Numbered from the stretch's first letter, positions 21,224 through 33,085 are shown. The stretch: DNA of 64,000 bases from Datura wrightii (GCA_035772735.1 JASDFA010000002.1:37096501-37160500), one strand, 5' to 3'. Numbers and translations are program-made. The notes: generated from the sequence alone by a model not told the origin.

Positions 21224-23303
21224 TATAACACCCCGAATGTCCCTAAGACTAGACCCGGAATTTTAAAACAGAAATTGGAAGAAATCTGAATAATCATCAC
21301 AGAACGGGTCATGTAACACATCATTGCGTCCACCAACGATCCGTAGGAAGGGTCCGTGGTGAGGTGCAGCAGGGTCGAAGTTGGCATGATGGGTCAAGGA
21401 ACGACCCCTAGCTTGATGTCATGAATTGTTTTTTGTGGTCGTGGTGAGATTAATCCTTAGTCTAGGAAGAGGTAATGGGTCGTAGGATGACTCGTGGTTA
21501 GCATCAACGGATAGTGGTTGGCAACCATGGGAAAGAGTAGGAAAATCTTTAGTCGAGGCAATAGATGGAAACTGCGAACTGTTGGAAGGAGGCATGAGTC
21601 GTGGTATGACTCGAAGGAAGGCCCAAGTGCAGGTCGTTAGGGAGAAACATCGGAGGATACAACGGACCATCGTCTAATTTAAAGACTCGTCCTGTTGTGT
21701 CATGTTGTTTGAATCTGAGAGGTGATGTTTGAGAAGTGGATGCAACGGATGAATACCACGAGTTGTGGTACCCAAGCACGACCCCTTGGATCGGTCGTTG
21801 TCACTGCCAGTGCTAATTTTTCATGAAATTAATTAAGGGTATTTTTGTCATTCCTAAGTCCTAGGGTCCTAAACTACATCATTTAAGGCTTGAAATGCAG
21901 TGTTTTAGGAGGGGAAAACCTATCCTATGCTCATTCACATCTATGCATGCATATTGAAGGGGTTTAGGAGGTAATCAAGTTAGAGTTCTTCAAGTTTTCC
22001 ATCAATCTTTCATTGGGTTTTCAAAGGTTGGTAAAATTAGATCTTCCCTAGGTATGTAGGGTTATGAATGAGTGAATCCGTTCACACCTATGCCCAATCT
22101 CTCTCTAAATCATGAAATTTCTATGATGGTTTTATGGGGTTTTAACCCAATGCATAACATTTCTAATTCTCTACATGGGTATGATCTAAATGAGTTTTGT
22201 TATTGAATTATGAATTAGTGGCAAGTTTTTACGTTGCTTTCCATTAAAAATCACATTTCAAGTTTTATAAATTCAAATGCCCATTTATGAGAAGTTCATG
22301 AAAGTTGAGATTTATGATGAATGTTCATGTATGACAGTGTATTAATGATGAAAAGCATATATTCAACTTACCCATGTTTACATTCATGTTTTCAAGTGAA
22401 TTGAATATTTTCAATCATGTTAAAGTATGGGGCAATGCCCACATGTTCATGTATGATTTATGACTTATAATATGGATATCATGATTGATCGATTTATGAT
22501 GTTGGCCGATTAATGGGTCGTGATTCATGGATAAACATGTATGTAAATGGGGATCAACAATGTTAATGTTTATTTGTCCATGAATCTCATGAATAATGTT
22601 TATGATTTACGTACGAGCCTAATGTGCATGTTTTTGAGAGCAGTGTCTAGCATCAAGTAGCCCAACGTTCAAAGGACTACGCCGGTGTTTCATAATGACG
22701 TGCCACCTTAGGTTCATGTGTGATACATTACAATGGTAATGGATCCCCTCTTTCGTGATCTCACATAATGTACGTCCTTTGCCTGGAAAGCCTGGGACAA
22801 CTCTGCCACTTGAGTGAGATAGTTCTGGCATCATGTAAGGCTCTACCATTATGGTGTCGGTTATGACGAGTCCTCCCATTGTTCTGCATGTTCTTATGCA
22901 TGGTTATGTTTTATTATTTTGGCTCATGTCATATTTAATGAATCTTTTCTCTTATGATTACGATTATGGTTAATTTACGAATGCTTGAAAACCTTGAGCA
23001 TTATATTAAATTATGATATTTATGTTATGCGCATGTTGTCCTACTCTTATGATCTCTTATGAACTTTTATGTATTTTAAATATCCGTTTTATTTGCCTTG
23101 CATACTCGGTACATTCCACATACTGACTCCATACTCTATGTTGTATTATCTTAGATACAGGCTCCAATCTTTAGACCAAACGCCGTCATTAACTCATTAC
23201 GGAGTTAACATCCAATCCATTAGTGAGTCCTCATTCCTCGAGGACCAGGTGATATCAATTATCTCTTTATGTTAAGTTTTCTAGACTTGTGGGGTTAGTT
23301 GGG
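21224..23303 (+). repeat. 3' LTR of X1, part before N1
   Basis: It begins TATAACACCCC, where the 5' copy has TGTAATACCCC, and matches 13843 onward. It stops at the N1 insertion and continues at 30638. Confidence 0.9.
23299..23303. repeat. Left target-site duplication of N1 (TTGGG)
   Basis: It matches TTGGT at 30638-30642 with one mismatch. The intact 5' LTR of X1 reads TTGGGG at the same place, which supports the assignment. Confidence 0.65.
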
Positions 23304-24862
23304 TTATCTTGGGCATATTTATGTGCCCATGTGCTATTTTATAACTTGACTTTAGTCATGTTTGTTAATTTAATTTATTATATTCTCATGTGATTTTGTA
23401 TAATTTCGTGCATAAACTAACCAATGTGATTAGCTCTTTGTTTTGAAGGTGAAAAATGCTAAGGATGAGCTTAATATGATCATGCATGAAGATAAAGGAA
23501 GTTCTGGATTGAGTGAAAAGAAAGAGACATGAACAAAGCATGGAAGTGCCATGATCGTACCAGCCAACGTGCCACGCCGGGCGTGTGCGCGTGAGAGAAG
23601 TGTCAACCCAGTGTGCCTGCACATTGGCATCGGGCCACGCAGGGTTTGTGGCACGCTATAGGCCATGTCACGCCAGGCGCCGCGTGTGAGAAGCAGCATG
23701 CCATGCTAAGCGACGCACACAAGCCTCGCACAACACATGCCAAGGCCAAAGTTCTAGTAAGCATGCGTGATGCCTGCATGTCACAAAGGCAACCTGCCGC
23801 GATGGGCAGTGTGACACGTAGGGAGTTCCTGGTCGGCCAAAATTTGCAATTTCCCACTTAGTATAAATTAAATACTTAGCTCCAAAAATAATTTATCAAG
23901 AAATATTTTTGGGAAAGCAGAGAGAAGCGAGCGGAGAAGCGAAGAACTCTTCCTAGGGTTCATTATTTTTCATTCTCTTTTAATTACTCTTGTAAGTACA
24001 TTAATTATATTTTTGAGTATTTGTACGAACATGAGTGGCTAAAACCCTTCCTCTAGGGTTGAGGCCACATGATAAGATCGTAAATGCATGAATTCATCTT
24101 TGGTTTGAGTTTTTAGTTGTTTTGCCATGCATTCTTAATTAATGTTGTTTTTATGCTTGATCACCATGAAGAAAAACTCGTTAAGCTTATGTAAAAGCTC
24201 GAAAGAGTAACCCTAGGCTAGAACACAAGAATGTAGGGAGCAAGTTATTGTCTTTAGGATAGGATGCGCGGTTAGGATAGAAATTATACCTACTTTGCCT
24301 TGCTTGGTTAATAAAATGGGATGATAGCTAGACATCGACTTAGAATTGTCACATCACTGCTCGTAGAAGTAGTTCTGAAGCTAAGTCTTGTTAAATGGTT
24401 AGAGGTATCGAAGTCCATAATCAAGGGCATAAGCCCCGTAAATCATATACAAGTAGTTAAATTTCTCATGAATTAGGACGTCACATCCCAGCTCAACTAT
24501 GTAGGTGTGAGACTAGTTTGTCGTGTTTGGAGGCTCAAGAGACCATGAACATTGCATTTTGATTCTGTGAGACAACTAAAGTTTTCATACTCGAACCATT
24601 GTGACTTATAGCATTGCATGATTATCATACCTTAACTCTAGTTTCTTCTTGTATTCTTTCCCGATTATCTTGTGGTCGCCCTAGATTTAACTATAATCAT
24701 AAAAAATCTCTTAAATCAACACTTGTGATGGTTAACTTAACACTTGAACTTGAATATTCACTGAATTAGTCTTGTCCCTGTGGGTTCGACATCCATCTCT
24801 TAAAAGGGCTACTGTATTACTTGTACGACTGTGTGCACTTGCGCTTGCGCCGGAGTGCAACA
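23304..24862 (+). repeat. 5' LTR of N1
   Basis: It aligns with 29119-30637 and 57625-59189 and ends GTGCAACA. The start is uncertain by a few bases: all three copies share (T)TATCTT or TAATCTT before a short inverted repeat (CTTGGGCATA, then TATGTGCCCA). A GC-rich patch at 23540-23830 contains GCCACGCC-type words. The conserved sentence-like stretch GTGGGTTCGACATCC lies near 24780. Confidence 0.88.
23862..23868 (+). promoter_or_regulatory. Probable TATA box in N1 5' LTR
   Basis: TATAAAT in the context CTTAGTATAAATTAAA is kept in all three N-family LTRs (also 29628-29634 and 58179-58185) just after the GC-rich patch. Transcription would start roughly 30 bases downstream. Confidence 0.55.
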
Positions 24863-24868
24863 AGTTTT

Positions 24869-24886
24869 TGGCACCGTTGTCGGTGC
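24869..24886 (+). other. Primer binding site of N1, tRNA-Asp type
   Basis: TGGCACCGTTGTCGG is close to TGGCGCCGTTGTCGGGG, six bases after the LTR. Confidence 0.8.
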
Positions 24887-25080
24887 TGGCAGCATTTAGT
24901 GAATTTTTTGTTTTTTTTGTAATTTTTATTTTCTTAAGTGTTGAAAAACTTGGTCTTAGTCTACTCTATTGCAGGTAACAGGTTGTCCTTACAAAGCTGG
25001 TAAGGAATAGAGAGCTGGTGGATCCTTTGTCGGAACCTGAACGCCAACTACATTTTCTTAGGAGAGAAGCTCTACAGTGA

Positions 25081-26143
25081 AAGTTGAAAAGGTTACAGGA
25101 GCAGTTACAACAACATCCACCAGTTGGGCAAGAAGAGTTGTTGCCTCATCAGATGGAAACCTGGCCAGTTCACAAAGTGGCAATCCCACTAGCGACGAAT
25201 ATGACCTCTAGTATCCGCAAATCGGAACCCGGAGGAAACTTTGAGCTGAAACAGTACATGGTACAACTGTTACATTCTAGTGGCCAGTTCACTGGGATGA
25301 CTCATGATGACCCACAACAGCACTTATAGAATTTCATGGAGATCACCTGACACTTTGTCCCCTCCGAAGTGTCAACAGATTATGTCCGAATCATTCTCTT
25401 CCCATTTTCATTGTTGGGAGAGGCACACATTAGAGGAGACATATGATAAGCTATACACTCTCTTAAATAGAATTTCTCAAGGAACCCTGGAGTGGCATAG
25501 TGAATCATCAAGAGGGACAGGAAAGAGGGTAGTAGAGTTAATAGAAGTGGACAGTGTCAATGCTTTGGTAGAAAAACTAGCATCATTGCAGCACTAGATG
25601 ATGACTCAGTTCAAGAAACTGAGTATGAACAACCGCAGGGACACGTGAATGCAATTCAGCAAGCTTCTAGATGGTGTTAAATTGTGGTAATAATGGGCAC
25701 AACACAGAATCTTGCGGGGCAAATCCAAAATCTGTGAACTTTGTAGGAAATGTTCAGAGAAATAATCAAACTTATGGGAACACCTATAATAAAAGTTGGC
25801 AGAGTCACCCAAATTTTTCTTAGGGTGGCAATCAGAGTCAGAGCTACCAGCAGCCTCAGCAACAATAGTATCAGTGGTAGAACAGGCAGAACGGTGGCCA
25901 GTCAAATAGCAGCAATATTGAGGAGATGTTGTAGGAAATTATGGCTACTCAAACCCAACTGGCAGGGAATTAGGCAAAATGGCTTCAGATTTGAAAAATT
26001 AGCAAATGGCCACCCGAAATTTAGAGAAGCAGATGGGTCAATTAGCAGCTGCTTAGCATCCCAGACCTCAGAGAGGGTTACCCAATGACAATGATAAAAA
26101 CCCCCTACAGGTAAATTCCATCCGTCTGAGGAGTGGAAAGCAA
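25081..26143 (+). pseudogene. gag: gag of N1, internally deleted
   Basis: The frame from 25084 gives KRLQEQLQQHPPVGQEELLP and NFELKQYMVQLLHSSGQFTG, then a stop, then YVRIILFPFSLLGE. At about 25422 it jumps to EETYDKLYTLLNRISQGTLE, so about 290 bp of the gag core present in N2 (about 59750-60043) are missing. A second block runs to LASLQH near 25597. The zinc knuckle at about 25670-25730 is broken by a stop and a shift. A Gln/Asn/Ser-rich linker follows. No convincing start codon is seen; the frame appears open upstream to about 25010. The product would be a capsid precursor, here dead. Confidence 0.78.
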
Positions 26144-26983
26144 TTGGCTTATGCACTATCGAAGGAAAAGAGAAATGAGGTGCAGGCAGAGTTGGTTAGA
26201 CAGGGTCCATTCAATGACAAGGGAGATAACCAGAGTGGTGCAAAACACAATGCACAACCATCATTTCAGCCAGCACAGAGACCACCACCACCATTCCCAC
26301 AAAGTCTCAAGAAGAGCATGAAGGAAGAATGCTTTAAAAAGTTCTTTGATATTTTCAAAGAACTTCACATCAATTTTCCCTTACTTGATGTTTTGCAGGG
26401 ACAGCAAAATTATGCTAAGTACTAGAGAGATGTGGTCGAAAACAAAGTTAGGTTGATGGATGTCCAAACAATGGCACTTACTGAGAAGTGCAGCTACAGG
26501 GTGATGGGCGAAATGCCGAAAAAGCTCAAGGACACAAGGAGTTTCACCCTCCCCGTACAAATTGGTGAATCTAAAGTTATAAGGGCTCTTTGTGACTTAA
26601 GGCAAGCAGTAAATCTAATGCCCCTCTCTCTGTTCAACACCTTGGGTTTGGGTAAGCCGAGGCCCACAAAAGTAATGCTACAACTGGCTGACAAGTCCAC
26701 AGTGGCACTACAGGGAATAATTGAGGACCTTCTCATCAAAGTGGGTAAGTTCATCATACCCGCTGATTTCATCATTCTGGATTTTAAAGTTGATGATAAG
26801 GTACCCCTAATCTTTGGATGGCCATTCTTGGCAACTGGAGGAGCATTCATAAATGTGAGAGCACATACCCTTAAAATGAGGGTCAATGATGAAGAAGAGC
26901 TCTTCAGAGTCTACCAAGAGATAAACCCACCCACACACGACAGAGATCTTTGTAAGATTAGTGTGTTGTCAGATGCTAAGTGA
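26144..26983 (+). pseudogene. pro: Gag-protease linker and aspartic protease of N1
   Basis: One frame is open except for a single TAG at 26423-26425. It begins with the linker (QSLKKSMKEECFKKFFDIFK, INFPLLDVL), then YRVMGEMPKKLKDTRSFTLP and VQIGESKVIRALCDLRQAVN, where the expected D-L-G is D-L-R, so the active-site glycine is lost. It ends with KVGKFIIPADFIILDFKVDD and PLIFGWPFLATGGAF. The retropepsin domain would cleave gag. The following hairpin box is about 200 bases downstream. Confidence 0.85.
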
Positions 26984-27185
26984 GGGATGGTAGAGTCCAC
27001 GGGTCCAATGTTGTAGGACATGATGACATTTCAGCCCAAATATGATAGAGGGCTAAAATTGAAAGAGAAGTTGGAAGAAAAGAGAGACGGAGTGGAGGTT
27101 GTTCCCTCTAAAAACAAAAAGAGAAGAAAATGGTTCTTGAAAGAGAACACTTGTTTGAGGATATCCTTAAAAGGATAGTCCACTT

Positions 27186-27230
27186 CGTGTCGCGACGTAA
27201 AATCAAGTGCTGCTTGGGAGGCAACCCAAG
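27186..27230 (+). promoter_or_regulatory. Conserved post-protease hairpin box, N1 copy
   Basis: CGTGTCGCGACGTAAAATCA is followed within a few bases by the perfect core CTTGGGAGGCAACCCAAG. Confidence 0.75.
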
Positions 27231-29118
27231 AGTACCATAGGTACACTTTCCTTTTAGTTTGTGTTGTATTTTGTTATTTTTCACTTGTGTCATATGTTTT
27301 GGTGGTTAAGCACAGATTCAGGGGAAGTCTGAGTACCTAAAGAAGTAACAGCTAAAGAGCATGACAAGAAAATGAGTGTGGCGTCGATGACCCACGTGTT
27401 CAAAAATGAAGAAAAACATGTTGTTAGCTAGGCCTAGAGGCCACAGGGAGTATTTCTCACCCTTGTAATATTTTTATTTGATTCATTAGGGACATAGCAT
27501 GATTCAAGTGTGGGGTGAGGGGAATTTCAGAATTTTATGCTTAATGAATTCGGGTGAAGTTGGTGGTTGGTGTGATATTGTTTGTTAAAAAAGTTTGAGT
27601 TGAGCGCAATTCACCCACCCTTTGGTTTTTCTTTTTGGTTCTTTTTCGAAGGAGGGAACTTTGAACCGATGAATAAAAATTTTCTTTTTCTGTACATAAT
27701 TGGTGTTAGTCATAGTTAGGTACTTTTCCCAACGATGGATGGATGGCAACCGTCTTCAGGGAAAATTAGTCAATAGGTGTTGTGTTTGAACCCTGAGCTA
27801 TTTGATAGTTCGATATTCTTGTTATGTGTTGTACAGGATTGTGAGATGCAAGTGATGTAACATTTGAAGCATGTTCAGAAATTGTATAACTCTGTTTGAG
27901 ACACCTAGGCTCTTGAATATGACTCTATGTGCATAGAGATTGATTGTGAAATCTTGTGATTAACTGAGTTAAGAGTCTACTGAATTTGTCTTGAATTGAG
28001 CATGTGGTATGGGTGTAAGGTGTTTGAATATTCCATGATATTTTATAGTGTATGGAACTTTCCTGGTGTGTATACAAAATGAAATAAGGGATGTCCATTG
28101 TAGGAGATGATTTAGGCATTTCTTTGTATGAGCCCAATTTTTATCCGTCTCTTTACGTACCTTTAATATATGATCCTAGTTAGCCCGATTAAGCCTTTAG
28201 CCTATTCTTTGCTAGCCACAAAAAGAGCTTAATCCTTTCTTTTCAATAGCCTTGAATTTGATCCAAAACTCCTAAGCACTTAAGTGAAAATGAAACAGAA
28301 GTAAGGAGTGAGGAGTTGGAAGAAGAAGGAAAATAGTAGTTGTGGGAGTTGAAGAGAAGACGAGAGGTGCACTTGTTTAAAAAAACGAATAAGAGTTAGT
28401 AGGGAGTAAAAGAAGAAAAGAGTGAAAAAATTGCTTAAGTACTCCTTACTAATAGATTGAGTGTGTGTAATGAAAGGGGAAAACAAAGAGGAAAAATAAG
28501 AGATGAAAAGAATAAATGTGAAGTAAGAGGATAGATATTCGTAATGAGAGTGTGATGTATTAAAAGAGCTAAGGAAAGATAGTCACTATTACTGGCCAGA
28601 ACAGTTCCTATCTATCCCTTAGCTTACATTATAACCCACTAAGTCCTACTTGATCGTACTTTCAAACATTCCTAAATTAGTGGAGTAAAACACTAGAGGC
28701 AAGCTTATGGGTCAATACATTTTGCATGTGAATTCTTTATGAGAGTGAGCTTATTTCTTACTCATACACCCATACATGTTATAATTTGAAAACTTGTGAG
28801 TGAAAATTTGAGTAACTCTCTTGTTGTGAGGGCACATGTTTGATAAAGGATAAAATTCATGTCGGATGTCTTACTTGGTTGATTTTCATGAATTTGCTGA
28901 GTTTAAGAGTCGATCTTTGAGGCTAGAAAGTTTTAACTTAGTTTTATGGGGATTTAGTGGTGAGATACTGCATGCTCTATTTTAAACATGCTATCTAAAA
29001 CAATTGTTGTAGCCTTAGCTTGAATTGTCTTGCTTTAATTAGTTATTTGTGAATTCTTAATGTGCATGAGATGTAATAGAGTTGTTCGATGAAAAATAAG
29101 GCTTTAACTGTGGGGTAG
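27231..29118 (+). other. N1 3' non-coding tail
   Basis: No coding frame was found. It is collinear with the N2 tail (61842-63632). It contains a purine-rich tract (28280-28560), the shared block with GGCAAGCTTATGGGTCAA (28672-28750) and a probable polypurine tract CTGTGGGGTAG just before the 3' LTR. Confidence 0.75.
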
Positions 29119-30637
29119 TAATCTTTGTCATATTTATGTGCCCAAGTGCTATTTTATAACTTGATTTTAGTCATGTTTGTTAATTTAATTTATTATATTT
29201 TCATGTGATTTTGTATAATTTTGTGCATAAACTAACCAATGTGATTAGCTCTTTGTCTTGTAGGTGAAAAATGCTAAGGATGAGCTTAATATGATGATGC
29301 ATGAAGATAAAGTAAGTTCGGGATTAAGTGCAAAGAAAGAGACATGGAGAAAGCATGAAAGTGACATGATCGTGCCAGCCAACGTGCCACGTCGGGCATG
29401 CGCGTGCGAGAGAAGTGTCAACCTAGTTCGCCTGCACGTTGGTGTCATGCCACGCCAGGCGCCGAAACCGAGAAGCAGCGTCCCACTCTAGGTGACGCAC
29501 ACAAGCCTCACACAACACATGCCAAGGCTGAAGTTCCAGTAAGCATGCTCGATGCCTCCGTGTCACGGAAGCAACCTGCACATGGAAGGAGTTCATGGCC
29601 GGCCAAAATTTGTAATTTCCCACTTAGTATAAATTAAACACTTAGCTCAAAAAATCACTTATCATGAAATATTTTTGGGAAAGCAGAGAGGAGCGAAGGG
29701 AGAAGCGAAGAACTCTACCTAGGGTTCATTATTTTTCATTCTCTTTTAATTACTCTTGTAAGTACATTACTTTAATTATGTTTTTGAGTATTTGTACGAA
29801 CATGAGTGGCTAAAACCCTTCCTCTAGGGTTGAGGCCACATGATATCATTTTAAATGCATGAATTCATCTTTTGTTTGAGTTTTTAGTTGTTGTTTGTCG
29901 TGCATTCTTAATTATTGTTGTTTTTATGCTTGATCACCATGAAAACAAACTCGTTAAGCTTAGGTAAAAGCTCGAAAGAGTAACCCTAGGCTAGAGCACA
30001 AGAATGTAGGGAGAAAGTTCTTGTCTGTACTATAGGATTCACTATTAGGATAGAAATTATACCTTATATACCTTGCTTTGTTAATAAAATGGGATGAAAG
30101 CTAGACATCGACTTAGAATTGTCACATCACCGCTCAAAGAAGTAGTTGTGAAGCTAAGTTAGGTTAAGTCATTAAAGGTATGAAAGTCCATAATCAAGGG
30201 CATAAACCCCGTAAACCACATCCAAGTAGTTAAATTGCTCACGAATTAGGATGTCACATCCCCGTTAAATGATGTAGGTGTGAGACTAGTTTGTTGTGCT
30301 TAGAGGCTTGAGAGACCATGAGCACTGCATTTTGTCTGTGTTAGATAACAACTAAATTTTTCATACTCGAACCATTGTGAATTGTAGCATTGCATGATTA
30401 TCAGGACTTAACTCTAGTTGCTTCTTGTATTGTTTCCCGATTATCATGTGATCACCCTAGATTTAACTATAATTATAAAGATCTCTTAAATAAACACTTG
30501 TGAAGGATAACTTAACACTTGTACTTGAATATTTGCTGAATTAGTCCAGTCCCTATGGGTTCGACATCTAGCTCTTAAAAGGGCTACTATATTACTTGTA
30601 CGATCTCATGCACCTGCACATGCGCCAGAGCGCAACA
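29119..30637 (+). repeat. 3' LTR of N1
   Basis: It matches 23304-24862. It ends GCGCAACA. The TATA-like TATAAAT is at 29628-29634 and the GC-rich patch at 29370-29590 is somewhat shorter than in the 5' copy. Confidence 0.88.
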
Positions 30638-30889
30638 TTGGTGTTGTTGTCCCATCAACCCATCAGAAATGTTAGAGGCTTTCAGACTGTGTGTAGTATT
30701 CAACTATCATGTATGAAGTGCATTTCGTTTTCCATGTTATGTTATGAATATGCTTCCTCTATGTTATCATGTTGACTATTCCACTTTACTTGATTGAGAT
30801 AGACGTATGTTCATTCCATGGGTCGACTTGGAGTCTATCGGGGCTCTTTGTCCCTTGTTTCGATTCGGGTCTATGTTCGGGTCATGACA
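30638..30889 (+). repeat. 3' LTR of X1, part after N1
   Basis: It continues the LTR with TTGTCCCATCAACCCATCA and ends GGGTCATGACA, as in the end of the 5' LTR. Confidence 0.9.
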
Positions 30890-30894
30890 GGGCA
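30890..30894. repeat. Right target-site duplication of X1 (GGGCA)
   Basis: It is identical to 13838-13842. Confidence 0.9.
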
Positions 30895-31558
30895 CTTAGT
30901 CAACTTCTTCTTGAACCTCAGCCATATTTCATGAAGTGCCTTAATCTTTAGCTATAAAAATTGTAGATTTCATCTTTGAGCTACAGCATCCTAGAAGGTG
31001 GGAAAAACCTCTCCAATAAGGCTTGCTTCAACTCCCTCCAGTTGGTGATGGAGTCATTTGGCTGCTCCGAAAACCATAGAGTGGCCTCTCCCGATAGAGA
31101 GAACGAAAGAGCCTCAACCTAATAGCATCCTGGCTCACGCCTGGCAACCTGTAAGCCTTGCAAATACCCACAAAGTTCATCAAGTGCAAATTTGCATCAT
31201 TAGTTGCATTACTACTAAACATCCCTTCATGTCGAGCAACTAAACCATGATGCTAGTGATATCAAATTTTGCCCCAACAGGCAAAGGTGGGGGTATAATA
31301 GCTCCCGTTGACCCAACTTCATCAATATCCAGATCATCACCATCATACTAAGGAGCATATCTATGAAAATGGTGTGGCTCACAGCCTATGTTTTCCCTTT
31401 TTGTGACGGCAAGCATTATCTACCTCTTCCTGGGCATCATCTGCCACTTGAAAAGTAGCTTGCCGAGCTAACTCCTTCTGGAAGGCCTCATTAGCTTAGT
31501 GAAATTCAGCAGCTATTCTGTCTTCCATCTACTCAGGAGTTTAATTGCGGTCCATATT
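30895..31558 (-). pseudogene. gag: gag of P1, N-terminal half
   Basis: The start is ATG at 31555-31553 (MDRN), which overlaps the target duplication of X2. A stop follows within a few codons, then MEDRIAAEFH and EAFQKELARQATFQVADDA. The open frame 31222-31028 holds NFVGICKAYRLPGVSQDAIR and LRLF, followed in a shifted frame by SGEATLWFSEQPNDSITNWR and LLERFFPPSRMLQLKDEI, the Athila-like capsid core. It ends in RFKKKLTKCP at the X1 site and continues at 13842. It would form the particle; several stops disable it. Confidence 0.8.
31554..31558. repeat. Left target-site duplication of X2 (ATATT)
   Basis: It is identical to 40050-40054. Confidence 0.88.
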
Positions 31559-33085
31559 TGTCATGAACCGAACATAAGCACGGATTAAGACACGGGACAA
31601 GAAACCCCGAGAGGCTTCAAGCCGACCTATGACATGAACATACATCTAACTCAATATAGATAAGCGTAAGATCATCATAAATAGCATAGCGGAAGTCTAA
31701 AAAAACATAACATCTGATTACTTGCACAAGTTTAAAGCTGAATACAACTATGTCTGAAAAAGCCTCTAACACTAACGAGTTGATGGGACAAGACCCTAAC
31801 TAACTCACTATAGTGTGAATCTAAAAAATTGTGAACATGCCTGAATAAGAAGGCCCTCGAAAGATGAGGACTCACCAACTGAGGCTGAGGTAAGCTAACT
31901 CCGAGAATTTGACTAGCCGCATGACTGAGCCTGGATATCAGAGTCTGTATCATTAAATGATACAGCATAGAGTATGCGACCCGAACATAGGCCCAGATCA
32001 ACAAGGGACAAGAAACCCCGAAAGGCTCCAAGTCGACCCATGGCATGAACATATATCTAACTCAATCATAGATAAGCGGAAGATCATCATAAATAGCATA
32101 GTGAAATTCTAAACAAACATAACATCTGATTACATGCACAAGTCTAAAGCTAAATACAACTATGTCCGAAAAAGCCTTTAACACTAATTAGTTGATGGGA
32201 AAAAACCTCAACTAACTCACTATAGTTGAATCTAAAAAATGCTGAACATACTTGAATAGAAAAGCCCTCGAAATATGAGGACTCACCAACTGGGGTTGAG
32301 GAAAGCTAACTCTGGGAATTTGACTTGCGGCAGGACAGAGCCTGGATATCGGAGCCTGTATCAAAAAATGATACAACATAGAGTATGCGATCAGTACTTG
32401 GAATGTACCGAGTATGCAAGGTAAGTAAACGGACAGTTAAAATACATTAAAGTTCATAAGAGTAGGACAATATGATCATAATGTAAATATCATAATGTAA
32501 ACATAACGGCTCAAGGTTTTCAAAATATTTTTCAATCAATCATACTAATAATCATAAGAGAAAAACTTTATTAAGCATGACTTGGGCCAAAGTACATAAT
32601 CATAACCATGCATAAATCATGAGGAACAGTAGGAGATTCTTATAACCGACATACCCAATATGAGCACACATGGAGCCCGACCTATAAAACCCTAGTGGGG
32701 AGGGTGTTCGTACCTTGCCAAGGGTTGAACAATGAAAAGAGGCGTGATATCACTCATGAAAGGCCCATTCGGGCAAAAGGGACAGTCGCAAAGGTGGTCC
32801 CATTATGGCTACGCTGGCACTTAGTTCTGAGACTCGGGATATGCTTGGATCTCGGGTCCACTCGGTGTTAAATACTACTCTCAAAATGTATATAGTCCTC
32901 ATAGCATAATAGGGAAAACATACATGAGATTCATGGGCTAGTTAAATCATTATAATCTTAAGCATGCTTGAAATACGTGAACTAGCCATGAAATAAGGCC
33001 AGTGAGTTAGCCATAATCATAAATCCATAAATCATGAAATTCATGCATTCTTTCAAAACATGTATATACTTGGTATCTCATAAAT
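31559..33085 (-). repeat. 3' LTR of X2, truncated and with internal partial duplication
   Basis: The terminal part of the LTR (starting on the plus strand as TGTCATGAACC) runs 31559-31978 and is repeated from about 31979 (CGACCCGAACATAGG) onward. The LTR then matches the 5' copy until near 33085, where it jumps directly into the end of pol. About 1.1 kb of the LTR start and the polypurine tract are missing. Confidence 0.85.

Larger units (their letters stand above)
23304..30637 (+). mobile_element. N1, gag-protease-only LTR retrotransposon
   Basis: This 7,334-bp element has two LTRs (23304-24862 and 29119-30637), a tRNA-Asp-like PBS, gag, protease, the conserved hairpin box and about 1.9 kb of non-coding tail. 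No RT, RNase H, integrase or PTP was seen. It lies in the 3' LTR of X1 with a one-mismatch 5-bp duplication. N2 (57625-63632) is a second member with the same organisation. It matches the general idea of gag-only or TR-GAG-type non-autonomous elements, with a protease added. Confidence 0.87.
13843..30889 (+). mobile_element. X1, Ty3/Gypsy chromovirus (Tekay/Del-like), interrupted by N1
   Basis: This full-length element has LTRs of about 2.3 kb, a tRNA-Met PBS, gag, protease, RT, RNase H, integrase, a chromodomain-like tail and a polypurine tract, flanked by GGGCA duplications. Without N1 it measures about 9.7 kb. It lies inside P1 gag in opposite orientation. Many stops and shifts make it inactive. 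Integrase with a chromodomain-like C-terminus is typical of elements that insert in heterochromatin, matching the nested context. Confidence 0.93.

Noticed and set aside
23310..23314. Start of the N1 LTR at the first TG
   Set aside because: Flanks do not form a duplication there; a start at 23304 gives TTGGG/TTGGT and fits the intact X1 LTR.
26494..26886. Minus-strand frame of 130 codons
   Set aside because: It is antisense to the N1 protease.
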